Below are positions 39,369-47,099 of a stretch of DNA of 64,000 nucleotides, in pieces. The notes under the pieces are model-generated. The model saw nothing but the letters and a program-made list of their open reading frames with translations. It was not told the DNA's origin and made no database searches. Position 1 is the stretch's first letter; each line of letters starts with the position of its first letter. The stretch lies in NCBI RefSeq assembly GCF_005887555.1, contig NZ_VCIA01000001.1:1674001-1738000 (forward strand), in the 5' to 3' direction. This DNA comes from Lentibacillus cibarius. Its GTDB lineage: Bacteria; Bacillota; Bacilli; Bacillales; Amphibacillaceae. The position numbers and the translations under genes were made by a program.

Positions 39369-40331
39369 ATGACAAAGAAATTCTTGTTTTTTATATTACT
39401 TTGCATTGGGGTTATTATACTTTTGGTTTTCAAAATAGGACCCAGCTTTGAAATTGGAAAACATAACTCATCTAATGGCAATCAAGAATCTACGACAAAG
39501 TCACTCAATATTAGTAATAATGATTTATATGACTTAAATTATTCATTGGAGGCTATTCGCTTATTAGATGCTTTACCTTCTGACAAAAAAGACATTATAA
39601 AGAAGTTCAAAAAAATAAACCCTAATCTATCCACTGACAACCTATATAATGCGTGGCTCTACGTTAATATCGCTAATCTCCTAGACATTGAGCCTAAACA
39701 TCAAAGGAAAGTAGTTGGAACAGTAAATGAGGTACAGACAAGTTCGGGCTGTTTTGCATCTAACTCTAAAGAAGAATACAGCCCTAAGAATAAGGAGCAA
39801 TTTATTTTGCCAACCAAAATGGCTTTAGATGTTTATAAGTCATATGGTAAACCTGTTCCAGAAACAGCTTTTAAATGTTTAAAAGAAACTGCGAGTGAAC
39901 TGTTGAATAAACAAGGAAAAAAGAGTATTTCATATGGTGATTATCTACAACTTATAAAAGGTGTTGATAATAAATTTAAGAATGGCTTTTATTTCCTTAG
40001 TAAAAAGCAATATAAAAAATACCTTAATAAAGCTACTCAGCCATTATTAAACAAACAGAATAGTATTAAGAAGCTTAAAGTGATCATGGATATACATTCC
40101 AAATTTAAAAATTCAGAGGTTAATATAGATAAGAATGCTGTAAAAGAATATATATACTCAAGACAATTACAGAATGGTTCATTTCCCATTTACGATGATA
40201 AGAATAACAATGCGGATACTTTAACAACATTTTATGCTGTGGACATAATGAAAAAGAAAGATATAAAAGTGCCAAAGAAAATTAAACTTATCAAATACCT
40301 TAAGGACAATGTAACTGCTAAACTAAAGTAG
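39369..40331 (+). CDS. Exported protein with one alpha-toroid-like repeat
   Basis: 320 residues, ATG after GAAAGGATTT. N-terminal signal anchor (FLFFILLCIGVIILLVF), then a Lys/Asn-rich helical domain. Near the C-terminus RQLQNGSFPIYDDKNNNADT followed by LTTFYAVDIM resembles a prenyltransferase/squalene-cyclase type repeat (QxGsF...aDt..T..a). Earlier SSGCFASNSKEEYSPKNKEQ may be a second, weaker copy. It is much richer in A+T than its neighbours to the left, which suggests transfer. No enzyme active site is visible; a secreted alpha/alpha-toroid scaffold is my best guess. Confidence 0.55.
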   Translation: MTKKFLFFILLCIGVIILLVFKIGPSFEIGKHNSSNGNQESTTKSLNISNNDLYDLNYSLEAIRLLDALPSDKKDIIKKFKKINPNLSTDNLYNAWLYVNIANLLDIEPKHQRKVVGTVNEVQTSSGCFASNSKEEYSPKNKEQFILPTKMALDVYKSYGKPVPETAFKCLKETASELLNKQGKKSISYGDYLQLIKGVDNKFKNGFYFLSKKQYKKYLNKATQPLLNKQNSIKKLKVIMDIHSKFKNSEVNIDKNAVKEYIYSRQLQNGSFPIYDDKNNNADTLTTFYAVDIMKKKDIKVPKKIKLIKYLKDNVTAKLK

Positions 40332-40641
40332 ACAATTTTTGCTAGATAAAAATGAACACTTTACGGGCGCCTTGGCCATTGGAAGCTATATTGGATTGTG
40401 TATTGCACCGTGCGGGGATGATTAATATAGACGAACCTAGTTACAGAATGATGTACAGGAAATTTATTTTGGATTGATGGAGAAAACGATACACTAAAAC
40501 TAGCAAAAGTTCAGGCCCTTTTAGGGGGCATCTTTGTCAATTTGACTAAAGGTGAAAAAGTATGTTTTGTATGTATAAATTGACTAAACAACAACCCCAA
40601 ATAACGTTACAACAAGTAGCTCTTTAGGGATGGGCTTCTTT
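40332..40641. other. Gap without a convincing gene
   Basis: About 310 bases. A 41-codon frame at 40352-40477 has no ribosome binding site. TTGACTAAA occurs twice (near 40540 and 40580) without a matching -10 element. Probably degraded sequence bordering the cassette-like array. Confidence 0.35.
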
Positions 40642-40678
40642 TTATTCAGGCGCAATGTTTATGCCGCAACTGCGCCCT
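40642..40678. repeat. Array repeat R2
   Basis: GGCGCA...TGCGCC hairpin with the inner words AATGTTTATGCCGCAAC. First clear member of the palindromic family that separates the small minus-strand genes. Directly follows the stop of the 40699 gene. Confidence 0.7.
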
Positions 40679-40698
40679 ATCGTATTATTGAATAATAA

Positions 40699-40911
40699 TT
40701 ATAACAAATGATAAAACAATGCTAAATATCCGGAGCCAACAAGGATTGCTATCGAAACCCCAAAACAAACTAATGCTGCATATTTCGATTGCTTCACAAC
40801 ACGTTCATCTTTCTTGTGTAAGTATTCAATAAAATTAAGTGTGAAATAAAAGGCAAAAATAAAAAATAAAAATAACATTACAAAAATTGCTGCTGAAATT
40901 ATTAACCCCAC
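40699..40911 (-). CDS. Small two-helix membrane protein
   Basis: 70 residues from GTG 40911, chosen because AGAGGTGG lies 8 bases before it; an upstream GTG at 40923 falls inside that site. Two hydrophobic segments (LIISAAIFVMLFLFFIFAFYF and YAALVCFGVSIAILVGSGYLALF) around a charged loop (HKKDERVVKQSK). Bounded by repeats R2 and R3. Unknown function. Confidence 0.6.
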   Translation of the reverse strand: MGLIISAAIFVMLFLFFIFAFYFTLNFIEYLHKKDERVVKQSKYAALVCFGVSIAILVGSGYLALFYHLL

Positions 40912-40953
40912 GGAATTTACCACCTCTGAACTTAACTTTCAATCTTGGACATT

Positions 40954-41008
40954 ATGCCCTTATATGGCATAAAAAGCGCAAAGATTTATGCTGCAAACGC
41001 GCCCGTTT
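40954..41008. repeat. Array repeat R3
   Basis: Left box TGCCCTTATATGGCATAAA followed by the hairpin AGCGCAAAGATTTATG...ACGCGCCCGTTTG. Same two-part layout as R4, R5, R7 and R9. Lies between two minus-strand genes and has no T tract of a terminator. Confidence 0.75.
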
Positions 41009-41081
41009 GATGAAGATTGGAAAGTATTTAAAAGTGAACTCTAGTTATTGCTAATACTAATCTTTGGGATAAGAGCCATTA

Positions 41082-41434
41082 TTAATTTGAAATTTCTTTT
41101 AATTTTGCTACTGCTTTTTCTAGGTCATAGGTTTTAAACTCTAACTTTTTTAACTCTGCTCCATCTGTTTCAAATATTAACACCGCAGGAACTTGTTCTA
41201 TTTTATACTCTGGATATTGTTCTTGAGCATCTTCTGAACTTCTGAGGAATTCTATTTTGTGAAATCTTTCTGAGGAAACATCTATTGCCTCAGTAATAAT
41301 ATCGTCCGTTTCATCATCTCCATTTTGTACCACTAAAACAGAATATAATTTTTTTCTTCTTCATTAGCAGCACATCCAACTAATAAGCTGAAAATGATAG
41401 TTGCCATTAAAAGGAGAATCAGTTTACCTTTCAC
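41082..41434 (-). pseudogene. Thioredoxin-like lipoprotein, one-base frameshift
   Basis: GTG 41434 with AGGGAGTGG opens a lipoprotein signal (LLLMATIIFSLLVGC) followed by AANEEEK. The frame then hits TAG, but the next frame continues as YSVLVVQNGDDETDD..., and ends with the thioredoxin-like QVPAVLIFETDG (cis-Pro loop). One more A in the run 41349-41355 (seven T on the plus strand) joins the parts into a 118-residue protein. There is no CXXC, so a redox role is doubtful. Bounded by R3 and R4. Confidence 0.75.
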
Positions 41435-41502
41435 AATTACCACTCCCTTACAAAAACTTGTTTTTTCAACAACCCTGCCCTGTTAGTTCAATAAGCCTTA
41501 TT

Positions 41503-41573
41503 CCGTTAAATGGCGCTTATGTATAGAACGGGCGCCAAGTCTTATTTCGGAATGGCGCCCGATTGTTTAACGG
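41503..41573. repeat. Array repeat R4, best-formed copy
   Basis: Nested palindrome: outer CCGTTAAA (41503-41510) and TTTAACGG (41566-41573), inner GGGCGCC (41530-41536) and GGCGCCC (41554-41560), with a second GGCGC word in the left arm. The outer arms fit the shapes GTTRRRY and RYYYAAC known from integron attC sites, but in reversed order. Confidence 0.78.
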
Positions 41574-41601
41574 TGGATTATTGACTACGATATCCATATT
41601 C

Positions 41602-42225
41602 TTAGAAAGCATCCTCATAAATTTTGTCGATATCTTTATCAATATTCTTTCTAATAATTTGATTCAATTCCTTTATGGTTAACTCTGGATTTTCCTGTCC
41701 CGTTTTTGGAGAGTACATTTCTTGTTTAGCCTTCGCCAAATATCCTGCAATGGTTTTCAACAATTTAATTTCTTTATCATCAAGTGCACCATCTTCAGCG
41801 ATCGGTGATATTTTAGCTGTTCCTTTAATATCAATGCCCTCTAAGAAATAAACGGAATAACGGAAAAACTGAGTGGGAATGATCTCGGAATTCAAAAATG
41901 AACTTCCATTCCGTATAATAGTATTAGCTTGTAGTAACTCATCCCGAATCGATTGAATTCTTTTATCTAATTCTTCATTTTGCGGTTTTTCTTCAATGAG
42001 ATGTTGAATTCTTCCTAATGAATCATCTACCGAAAAGTAAAAATGATTTAAGAATACTTCATATTGTCGTTCTTCTTCTTGTTTATCCTGGTAATTTAGA
42101 AATGTAATAATACCAGAAAAAACAACCAGAAATCCTATGATCACAATCATAATTTTTCTGTCTTTGCTCATTCTTTCGTAAATTGCAACTGGATTCTTTT
42201 GTAAGTTTTTTAGTCCTCTGAACAT
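41602..42225 (-). CDS. Membrane-anchored helical protein, unknown
   Basis: 207 residues from ATG 42225 with GGGGGATATT upstream. Short basic N-terminus, one helix (KIMIVIIGFLVVFSGIITFL), then a mostly helical, charged extracytoplasmic domain rich in Gln/Glu/Lys with coiled-coil character (EKPQNEELDKRIQSIRDELL). Contained between R4 and R5. No family recognised. Confidence 0.65.
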   Translation of the reverse strand: MFRGLKNLQKNPVAIYERMSKDRKIMIVIIGFLVVFSGIITFLNYQDKQEEERQYEVFLNHFYFSVDDSLGRIQHLIEEKPQNEELDKRIQSIRDELLQANTIIRNGSSFLNSEIIPTQFFRYSVYFLEGIDIKGTAKISPIAEDGALDDKEIKLLKTIAGYLAKAKQEMYSPKTGQENPELTIKELNQIIRKNIDKDIDKIYEDAF

Positions 42226-42269
42226 AATATCCCCCAAACTGTTTTTTGATATCACTGACTTATTCCACA

Positions 42270-42329
42270 AAATGGCGCCTTATGTATGCGAACGGACGCC
42301 AAGTTTTATTCTGGAATGGTGCCCGTTAG
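42270..42329. repeat. Array repeat R5
   Basis: AAATGGCGCCTTATGTATG then GGACGCCAAGTTTTATT...AATGGTGCCCGTTAG. Very close to R4 in both boxes. Confidence 0.75.
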
Positions 42330-42354
42330 CGAAATAACATTTTGATTCTTTATG

Positions 42355-42657
42355 TTAAGTTAAGAATATGAGTGGATTGAAAATTGGTAAATTAGTAGCT
42401 AACGGAATCATTAGAAATATAAAAGCCCACACTTTTTCATCCGAGTTCAATTCAATCTTTTTAAATAGGATTATTAAAATGACTACAAAAAAGATTGGAT
42501 AAGATAGTAAACTAAAATAAAAAAGCGAATATCCTACATACCATTCAAAGTTTACTATTAAGAAGTCTGAAAAAAAGTGAGCTACGCCAGATAAAAGCCA
42601 CGAAATTACAATAAATGCCACCATAGAAAACCAGAACCACTTTGGAAATTCACTCAA
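42355..42657 (-). CDS. Small three-helix membrane protein
   Basis: 100 residues. AAGGAGGGA precedes two consecutive TTG codons; the second (42657) has the better spacing, and an upstream ATG would place the binding site inside the gene. Helices: FWFSMVAFIVISWLLSGVAHF, VGYSLFYFSLLSYPIFFVVI and VWAFIFLMIPLATNLPIF. Unknown family; between R5 and R6. Confidence 0.6.
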   Translation of the reverse strand: MSEFPKWFWFSMVAFIVISWLLSGVAHFFSDFLIVNFEWYVGYSLFYFSLLSYPIFFVVILIILFKKIELNSDEKVWAFIFLMIPLATNLPIFNPLIFLT

Positions 42658-42680
42658 CAAATCCCTCCTTGAACGCATTC

Positions 42681-42705
42681 CTATTCCGCGAAAGCGCCCG
42701 TTAGT
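42681..42705. repeat. Array repeat R6, partial
   Basis: CTATTCCGCGAAAGCGCCCGTTAG, the right half of the family hairpin; the left box is replaced by the start of the 42355 gene. Confidence 0.55.
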
Positions 42706-42737
42706 GGTAAATTAACCTTTATTCTTACTACTAAATC

Positions 42738-43025
42738 TTACTCAATCAAAGTTTCTAATAACCCTTTCCCGAATAACCCCCACGTATAAAGGAAAAGCGA
42801 TTCAATAATAATAATGACTATGAATTTTTTGATGGTGCTGTGTTTTAATTGTAAATAATAAAAGCCTCCCAAAATTATGTAAAAACTAGCTAGAAAAACA
42901 TATTCTGCAGTAAGAGGCTCATTTGATGGAGTAAAATTCATACCAAGATAAGCAAAAGCGTTAAATACTAAGAATACAATAAGGCCAATTATATTTAGGA
43001 TATGAATATAGGTTTTCTTCAACAT
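42738..43025 (-). CDS. Small three-helix membrane protein
   Basis: 95 residues, ATG after AAGGAGCATT. Three hydrophobic helices (IIGLIVFLVFNAFAYLGMNF, YVFLASFYIILGGFYYL, FIVIIIIESLFLYTWGLFG). Not similar to its neighbours in the array. Between R6 and R7. Unknown function. Confidence 0.6.
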   Translation of the reverse strand: MLKKTYIHILNIIGLIVFLVFNAFAYLGMNFTPSNEPLTAEYVFLASFYIILGGFYYLQLKHSTIKKFIVIIIIESLFLYTWGLFGKGLLETLIE

Positions 43026-43060
43026 AATGCTCCTTAAATCATTTAATTATTATTCAACAT

Positions 43061-43114
43061 AATGGCTCTGATATGGCATCTTGGCGCCACTCCTTATTTG
43101 GGAATTGCGCCCTA
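43061..43114. repeat. Array repeat R7
   Basis: AATGGCTCTGATATGGCAT then TTGGCGCCACTCCTTATTTG...ATTGCGCCCTATT. Confidence 0.7.
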
Positions 43115-43155
43115 TTCTGGCACAAATGTGTTCGATATCGCACCTGTTTACGCAG

Positions 43156-43566
43156 TTACATTTCTTTGGTGTAATAATCTAGACTCTTAAGTTCTACCTC
43201 ACTAGGTATATTAAGTTCCTTTTTCTTCTTAAGGAAATTTTTATGGTCTAAGGGTCCAATTGCTTTTGCAGTATCAACTTTAACAACCCAAAAGCCTTCT
43301 TTTTGATCAGTTTGTCTAACAATGATGTATTTCTTGTTCCACCCAACTTCAGCAACTTTTGCCGGTACAATGGTGGTTCCACTTCCACTTGCGTCATCTA
43401 TTAGGGAAATTACAATATTTTCTCCATTTATTCGATCAACCTGTAAATTTCCGGGAAGATCAATAGAATAGTCTCCCAATCCAGCACAGGATGTCAAAAT
43501 GAATGACATTAGTAATACCACCAAAATCCGATTAAATAGGCTTCTAATTAATCTGCTCATCCCCAA
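43156..43566 (-). CDS. Lipoprotein resembling DUF3997
   Basis: 136 residues from TTG 43566 behind AGAGG. Lipobox LTSC after a hydrophobic stretch (ILVVLLMSFILTSC), then AGLGDYSIDLPGNLQVDRIN, YIIVRQTDQK and a C-terminal charged helix. The DYSIDLPGN pattern matches what I remember of DUF3997 lipoproteins. Extracellular, function unknown. Left-bounded by R7; on the right is the hairpin element at 43636 and then the insertion sequence. Confidence 0.65.
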   Translation of the reverse strand: MGMSRLIRSLFNRILVVLLMSFILTSCAGLGDYSIDLPGNLQVDRINGENIVISLIDDASGSGTTIVPAKVAEVGWNKKYIIVRQTDQKEGFWVVKVDTAKAIGPLDHKNFLKKKKELNIPSEVELKSLDYYTKEM

Positions 43567-43635
43567 AATTATCCTCTTTTCTTCAAAAAGTACCTTCAGT
43601 TGTGTTAGAGTAAAATGTTTATGGGAGAACATATA

Positions 43636-43683
43636 CCTCATCTTTGGTGTTGAAGTCGGAAGACTTCTACGCCAAAGATGAGG
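43636..43683. repeat. 48-base GGAA-loop hairpin element
   Basis: Two 22-base arms, CCTCATCTTTGG... and ...CCAAAGATGAGG, match at 20 of 22 positions around a GGAA loop. There is no T tract. It sits just outside the left end of the insertion sequence and is followed by CCAGCAAGCGAAGCGC. Could be a miniature element, an IS200/IS605-type end or a small structured RNA. Confidence 0.55.
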
Positions 43684-43710
43684 CCAGCAAGCGAAGCGCG
43701 GTAGTTTAAA

Positions 43711-45241
43711 GGGTGTTTTACATGAAAAAGAGGACCTTTTCTTGTATAGTTAAGTCTGCTACAACAACAACTATAGAAAGAGGTCCTCTAATGAAAGATA
43801 TCATATCTGCGCTTACAATGAAAGAATTAGAACAAATTACATACCGTGCATTGCAGGAAAGTTTTTCTCAGGTGATGGCACAGACGTTACAGGAAATAGA
43901 TGAGGCGATTGCTTCAGAAAGGGATAAGCAACGATTTTATTTGAAGGATAAAAGAACATTAAAGTTTGAGTCCGTCTTTGGGCAGGTGGAACTGAAAAGA
44001 AATTATTATCAAGATAAAGAGACGGGAAAGTATGTCTATTTATTGGATCAGTATTTAGCTTTTGACGGCACAAAGGGAATGAGTCCGGTGGTGCAAGATT
44101 TGGCTATTGAACTGGCTGTAACAGGCGTTTCCTATCGACAGGCTGGGAAGGCAATGGAGAAGCTTTTGGGCTACCCTGTCATCAGTCATGAAGGTATACG
44201 CCAGCAGCTTTTGAATACGGAGGTTGTGCCGGAAGAGTCAGTGCCACTCGAACAGGATGTTGTATTCGTGGAGGTGGACGGGCTTTATACGAAAAGCCAA
44301 GAGAAAAAGAAAAAAGGCAAGGAAATTAAGATTGCCAGTGTGCATCAGGGCTGGGAAATGAATGGTAAACGAGCAAAGCTGATAGAGAAGCGACATTTCA
44401 TTCATGAAGGAAATCTGCCGTTCTGGGAAGAATTTGAGCAGTATCTAATGGCTACTTACGAGTATGATCCGACCAGGCACCACCTCGTTATTAATGGGGA
44501 TGGAGCGAAGTGGATCACATCCTGCCGGGATCATTTCCAGCATAATGCGACCTTTGTCATCGACCGTTTTCATGTTGCCCGGGATGTGCAGCGTTTGTTT
44601 CGGGGTCATTCAAGATACCGCTCCATCCGAAAGAAACTAGCAAGCTATGACTGGGAAGGTTTCATGGTGGAATTAAACAGTGCGGTGGGTACGCTTGAAA
44701 ATGAAAAGAAGGAAGAACGGCTGGAAGAGTTAATTGCCCAGCTTTCCCAATATCCAGAGGCACTGGGAGATTACCGTGAAAAACTAAAAGAGAGGGGCAT
44801 AGATACAACAGGATTCCGCCCGATGGGGAGTGCAGAGGGAACGATGAGTGTGTTCGCTAGAAGGCTCAAAAACGGGCGTAGTTGGAGTGATAAAGGGCTT
44901 GATAAATTCATCGATATCATGGTTGCCCTCAAAGATAATCTGAAGATAAAAACGCTGCAGGGGATACTTGAACAGACGCAGGAATTAATACAGGAAAGCA
45001 AAGAAGAAAAGCCGCCTAAACACTTTGTAGAAAAGCTAAAAGAAAGTGCTGCAGAAGCAACACGCAACAATCTGGGTTATCTGAGGCAGGCTATCGGGAA
45101 ACCAATTACAGACGCATTAAAAGGATTACGGGGAATTTGAAAAAGTAAAAAAGCACCAACTGATTAAAATGATATAAACATGAAACCGTTACCAAAAGTT
45201 GACTAAAACAATACAAAAAAGGGACTTGAAAAAAATCTCCC
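43711..45241 (+). mobile_element. ISLre2-family insertion sequence
   Basis: The ends carry imperfect inverted repeats: GGGTGTTTTACATG...ACCTTTTCTTGTATAGTTA on the left and, inverted, GGGAGATTTTTTTC...CCTTTTTTGTATTGTTTTAG on the right. Both open with GGG. One transposase gene fills the inside. The element interrupts the cassette-like array; on its right a half repeat (R8) remains. No target duplication could be read with certainty. Boundaries are approximate. Confidence 0.7.
43791..45140 (+). CDS. ISLre2 (UPF0236) family transposase
   Basis: 449 residues from ATG 43791 with AGAAAGAGG upstream; an earlier in-frame ATG (43725) lies in the terminal repeat. Family blocks: ALQESFSQVMAQTLQEIDE, DKRTLKFESVFGQVELKR, ALELAVTGVSYRQA-type helix, VVFVEVDGLYTKSQEKKK, INGDGAKWI and FVIDRFHVARDV with conserved acidic residues of a DDE-like core. 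Length is normal and there is no internal stop, so the element may be functional. Confidence 0.9.
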   Translation: MKDIISALTMKELEQITYRALQESFSQVMAQTLQEIDEAIASERDKQRFYLKDKRTLKFESVFGQVELKRNYYQDKETGKYVYLLDQYLAFDGTKGMSPVVQDLAIELAVTGVSYRQAGKAMEKLLGYPVISHEGIRQQLLNTEVVPEESVPLEQDVVFVEVDGLYTKSQEKKKKGKEIKIASVHQGWEMNGKRAKLIEKRHFIHEGNLPFWEEFEQYLMATYEYDPTRHHLVINGDGAKWITSCRDHFQHNATFVIDRFHVARDVQRLFRGHSRYRSIRKKLASYDWEGFMVELNSAVGTLENEKKEERLEELIAQLSQYPEALGDYREKLKERGIDTTGFRPMGSAEGTMSVFARRLKNGRSWSDKGLDKFIDIMVALKDNLKIKTLQGILEQTQELIQESKEEKPPKHFVEKLKESAAEATRNNLGYLRQAIGKPITDALKGLRGI

Positions 45242-45270
45242 ACAAGTACTTGACTCAATCTTCAGTTGTT

Positions 45271-45283
45271 CGGTTTAAGCGCC
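45271..45283. repeat. Array repeat R8, remnant
   Basis: Only CGGTTTAAGCGCC is left, next to the right end of the insertion sequence and touching the stop of the following minus-strand gene. Confidence 0.4.
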
Positions 45284-45471
45284 TAATTACTGAAAATGAT
45301 ATAAATATAATTAGAACCTTCCCCATTCAATGTTAAACCTATAAATATAAGGCCTAAACCTAACAATGCCATTATAAAGCCTAGTACACCATCGGTTTCG
45401 AATAATATTACAACACCAAATAGGATTACTCCCAGAACAGAAAGTGATACACGCATTAGTACCAAATTCAT
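45283..45471 (-). CDS. Small two-helix membrane protein
   Basis: 62 residues, ATG after GAAGGTGGCGG. Two hydrophobic segments (VSLSVLGVILFGVVILF and VLGFIMALLGLGLIFIGLTL) and a short tail ending IYIIFSN. Between R8 and R9. Unknown function. Confidence 0.58.
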   Translation of the reverse strand: MNLVLMRVSLSVLGVILFGVVILFETDGVLGFIMALLGLGLIFIGLTLNGEGSNYIYIIFSN

Positions 45472-45510
45472 TTTTTATCCGCCACCTTCTTGAAAGGAGT
45501 TAACCCATTA

Positions 45511-45568
45511 AATGGCCTTCATATGGCGTAAAGGGCGCAATGTTTTATACCGCAATTGCGCCCGTTTG
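45511..45568. repeat. Array repeat R9
   Basis: Left box AAATGGCCTTCATATGGCG, then hairpin GGGCGCAAT...ATTGCGCCC (9-base arms) and GTTTG. It abuts the stop codon of the 45569 gene exactly, the tightest gene-repeat junction in the array. Confidence 0.78.
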
Positions 45569-45799
45569 TTACACACCAGCATTAACCAAATACAAGAATA
45601 AAGCCACTGATGCAATGACAATGATAATGCTTAAGGCAGCAGTAAGTATATGTTGCTTTTTTATAATATTATAAATTGCAATCACAACTCCAACGGCAAA
45701 AAGCACAGCGGTTAAACCTACTCCTTTTGTTAAGAACATATAATTTAATATTCCTAAAATCACCAGCAATAAAGGTATTAGATTAAAAAATAATTTCAT
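45569..45799 (-). CDS. Small three-helix membrane protein
   Basis: 76 residues, ATG after GAGGGGGGG. Hydrophobic segments FFNLIPLLLVILGILNYMFL, GLTAVLFAVGVVIAIYNII and LTAALSIIIVIASVALFLYL. Between R9 and R10. Unknown function. Confidence 0.6.
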   Translation of the reverse strand: MKLFFNLIPLLLVILGILNYMFLTKGVGLTAVLFAVGVVIAIYNIIKKQHILTAALSIIIVIASVALFLYLVNAGV

Positions 45800-45828
45800 C
45801 TTCTACCCCCCCTCACTTTTTATTAAAT

Positions 45829-45843
45829 AATATGGCCCGTTTG
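45829..45843. repeat. Array repeat R10, partial
   Basis: AATATGGCCCGTTTG, the right end of the family unit without the hairpin. Confidence 0.4.
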
Positions 45844-45863
45844 CAGAGCTAATAAGTTTCTTC

Positions 45864-46193
45864 TTAAAATAATCTTTTGCACATATTTAAAACGCTTTCA
45901 AGGTCATGGTTATGTAAATTACCTAAATGACGTTTCAGTTCTGAACCGTGTATAGAAGTGATTTTAGAAGTACGTACAACAGATGGTTTTAACAAACCAG
46001 CTTCTTTCCAGTACTCCAAAACAACGTCAAATTGGTTTCTTGATTTCTGACTAGTAACCGGTGCAATAATGACACCTACATCTAACGCCAACTCATTACC
46101 AACAATAAAATATTAGCATTGTTTGATTTGATGCGTTCCTTCAAAACGAACATCCGCCAACCAAACCTCACCCTGCTTCATTTTATTGCTCAT
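45864..46193 (-). pseudogene. MazF/PemK-like toxin with in-frame stop
   Basis: From ATG 46193 the frame reads KQGEVWLADVRFEGTHQIKQ, then Cys and a TAA at 46115-46113, then continues in the same frame as YFIVGNELALDVGVIIAPVTS and EYWKEAGLLKPSVVRTSKIT to the end (109 codons). KQGEVW at the start, the YFIVGN strand, the IAPVTS loop and KPSVVRT are PemK/MazF landmarks. MazF-type toxins are mRNA endonucleases. The stop lies where relatives have RP-Y, so the toxin appears inactivated. Start overlaps the antitoxin gene by 11 bases. Confidence 0.78.
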
Positions 46194-46353
46194 TATATAT
46201 GTCATCCTCCTCGTTATCCCACCAAGAGTAGTTTTCCCCGAACAAAATTACATCGGGAGCCATATATTTTTCCTTAATCTTATCAAGTACCTTTTGCCTT
46301 TCTTGTTCACTCAACATATCAATTTCTTTTATAATTTTCTCAGGAATGGACAT
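46183..46353 (-). CDS. Putative antitoxin of the MazF-like module
   Basis: 56 residues, ATG 46353 with GGGGGTG upstream. N-terminal helix (SIPEKIIKEIDMLSEQERQK), basic middle and a very acidic C-terminus (NYSWWDNEEDDIYNEQ), the usual make-up of a small neutralising antitoxin. Its end overlaps the toxin start, the normal order and coupling of such modules. It is intact while the toxin is not, which is the non-lethal direction of decay. Confidence 0.7.
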   Translation of the reverse strand: MSIPEKIIKEIDMLSEQERQKVLDKIKEKYMAPDVILFGENYSWWDNEEDDIYNEQ

Positions 46354-46447
46354 AGGTCACACCCCCATTTTCTATACAAAGGATTCAAATAATTATGTGA
46401 AAAGGATTTCCTTTTTTTCAACTTTGAGAACTATTCTCATAATGGCA

Positions 46448-46842
46448 CTAAACGAAAAGAACAATAGCCCAACGATGACCAATAATAAAAAAGTTTAGCC
46501 AAAAAGATGATTCAACTCCATAATAAAACAAACCAAGTAATCCGTTAATATCTTCATATCCAAAATCGTTAAAGTCGACCTCAATATTTTTGATTACATA
46601 ACCACCAATTTGGATACTGTCGATATTTTTTCTAAATGCGTACTCTTTCCCACCAATTCCAAAGTAAGTGACAATCCTGTCATCCAAACCAACCTCAAGG
46701 CCAATATCGTCTACTGCACCTTGAGATATCAATGTTGGGCAGCACCTGTATCTAACACCATATTCCTGATCTGACTACTTTTGCCACTATAGTTTAACGT
46801 CATATCTACAAGCAATAATCCATGTTTGTATTTTATTTTCAT
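46448..46842 (-). pseudogene. Retropepsin-like aspartic protease, copy B, frameshifted
   Basis: ATG 46842 starts KIKYKHGLLLVDMTLNYSG, then the retropepsin motif VLDTGAAQ; the frame ends at TGA and continues one frame over as LISQGAVDDIGLEVGLDD, ...IGGKEYAF and NGLLGL, the second landmark of the fold. One missing base near 46735 (GCCCAACATTG instead of CAA ACA TTG) explains the break. The end after GLLGL also loses the expected DLL pattern, so a second lesion is likely. Its start lies 1 base behind the stop of the preceding partner gene. Confidence 0.7.
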
Positions 46843-46843
46843 G

Positions 46844-47075
46844 TTAGTAGAATCTCCTCAGCCCTACATCTTGTCGGACTTCGAGAACAATATTTTCATG
46901 AGAAGTGTGATAAACTAAATCTTCACCTTTTGATTTTAAGAGTTCCTTTGTTGCTGATTCGGCTTATCACAGCCATATCCTTAACGATTTCTTGATTATT
47001 TTCAACATGAGATGAAAGTACTTTTAGCTTTACAAATTGATCTGGGTACATTTTTCTTACTTCTGACCACCTCAA
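46844..47075 (-). pseudogene. Partner of retropepsin-like protease, copy B, frameshifted
   Basis: TTG 47075 follows GGGGCGG and reads RWSEVRKMYPDQFVKLKVLS. The frame shifts near 46970 and the remainder is ELLKSKGEDLVYHTSHENIV, LEVRQDVGLRRFY. It is clearly a paralogue of the gene at 47428 (KWEDVRQAFPEKWVLIEAV...ELYVLHTSRKEPNII...WVGVRK). Small cytoplasmic protein of about 77-85 residues, family name unknown to me. Confidence 0.65.
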
Positions 47076-47099
47076 TTTTACCGCCCCTTTCATTTAACA

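Noticed and set aside
40352..40477. Forty-one-codon plus-strand frame
   Set aside because: No binding site; may be a gene fragment but nothing identifies it.
41503..41573. True integron attC site
   Set aside because: Outer arms have attC-like shapes but in the opposite order (GTTRRRY first), and no integron integrase is present in the window.
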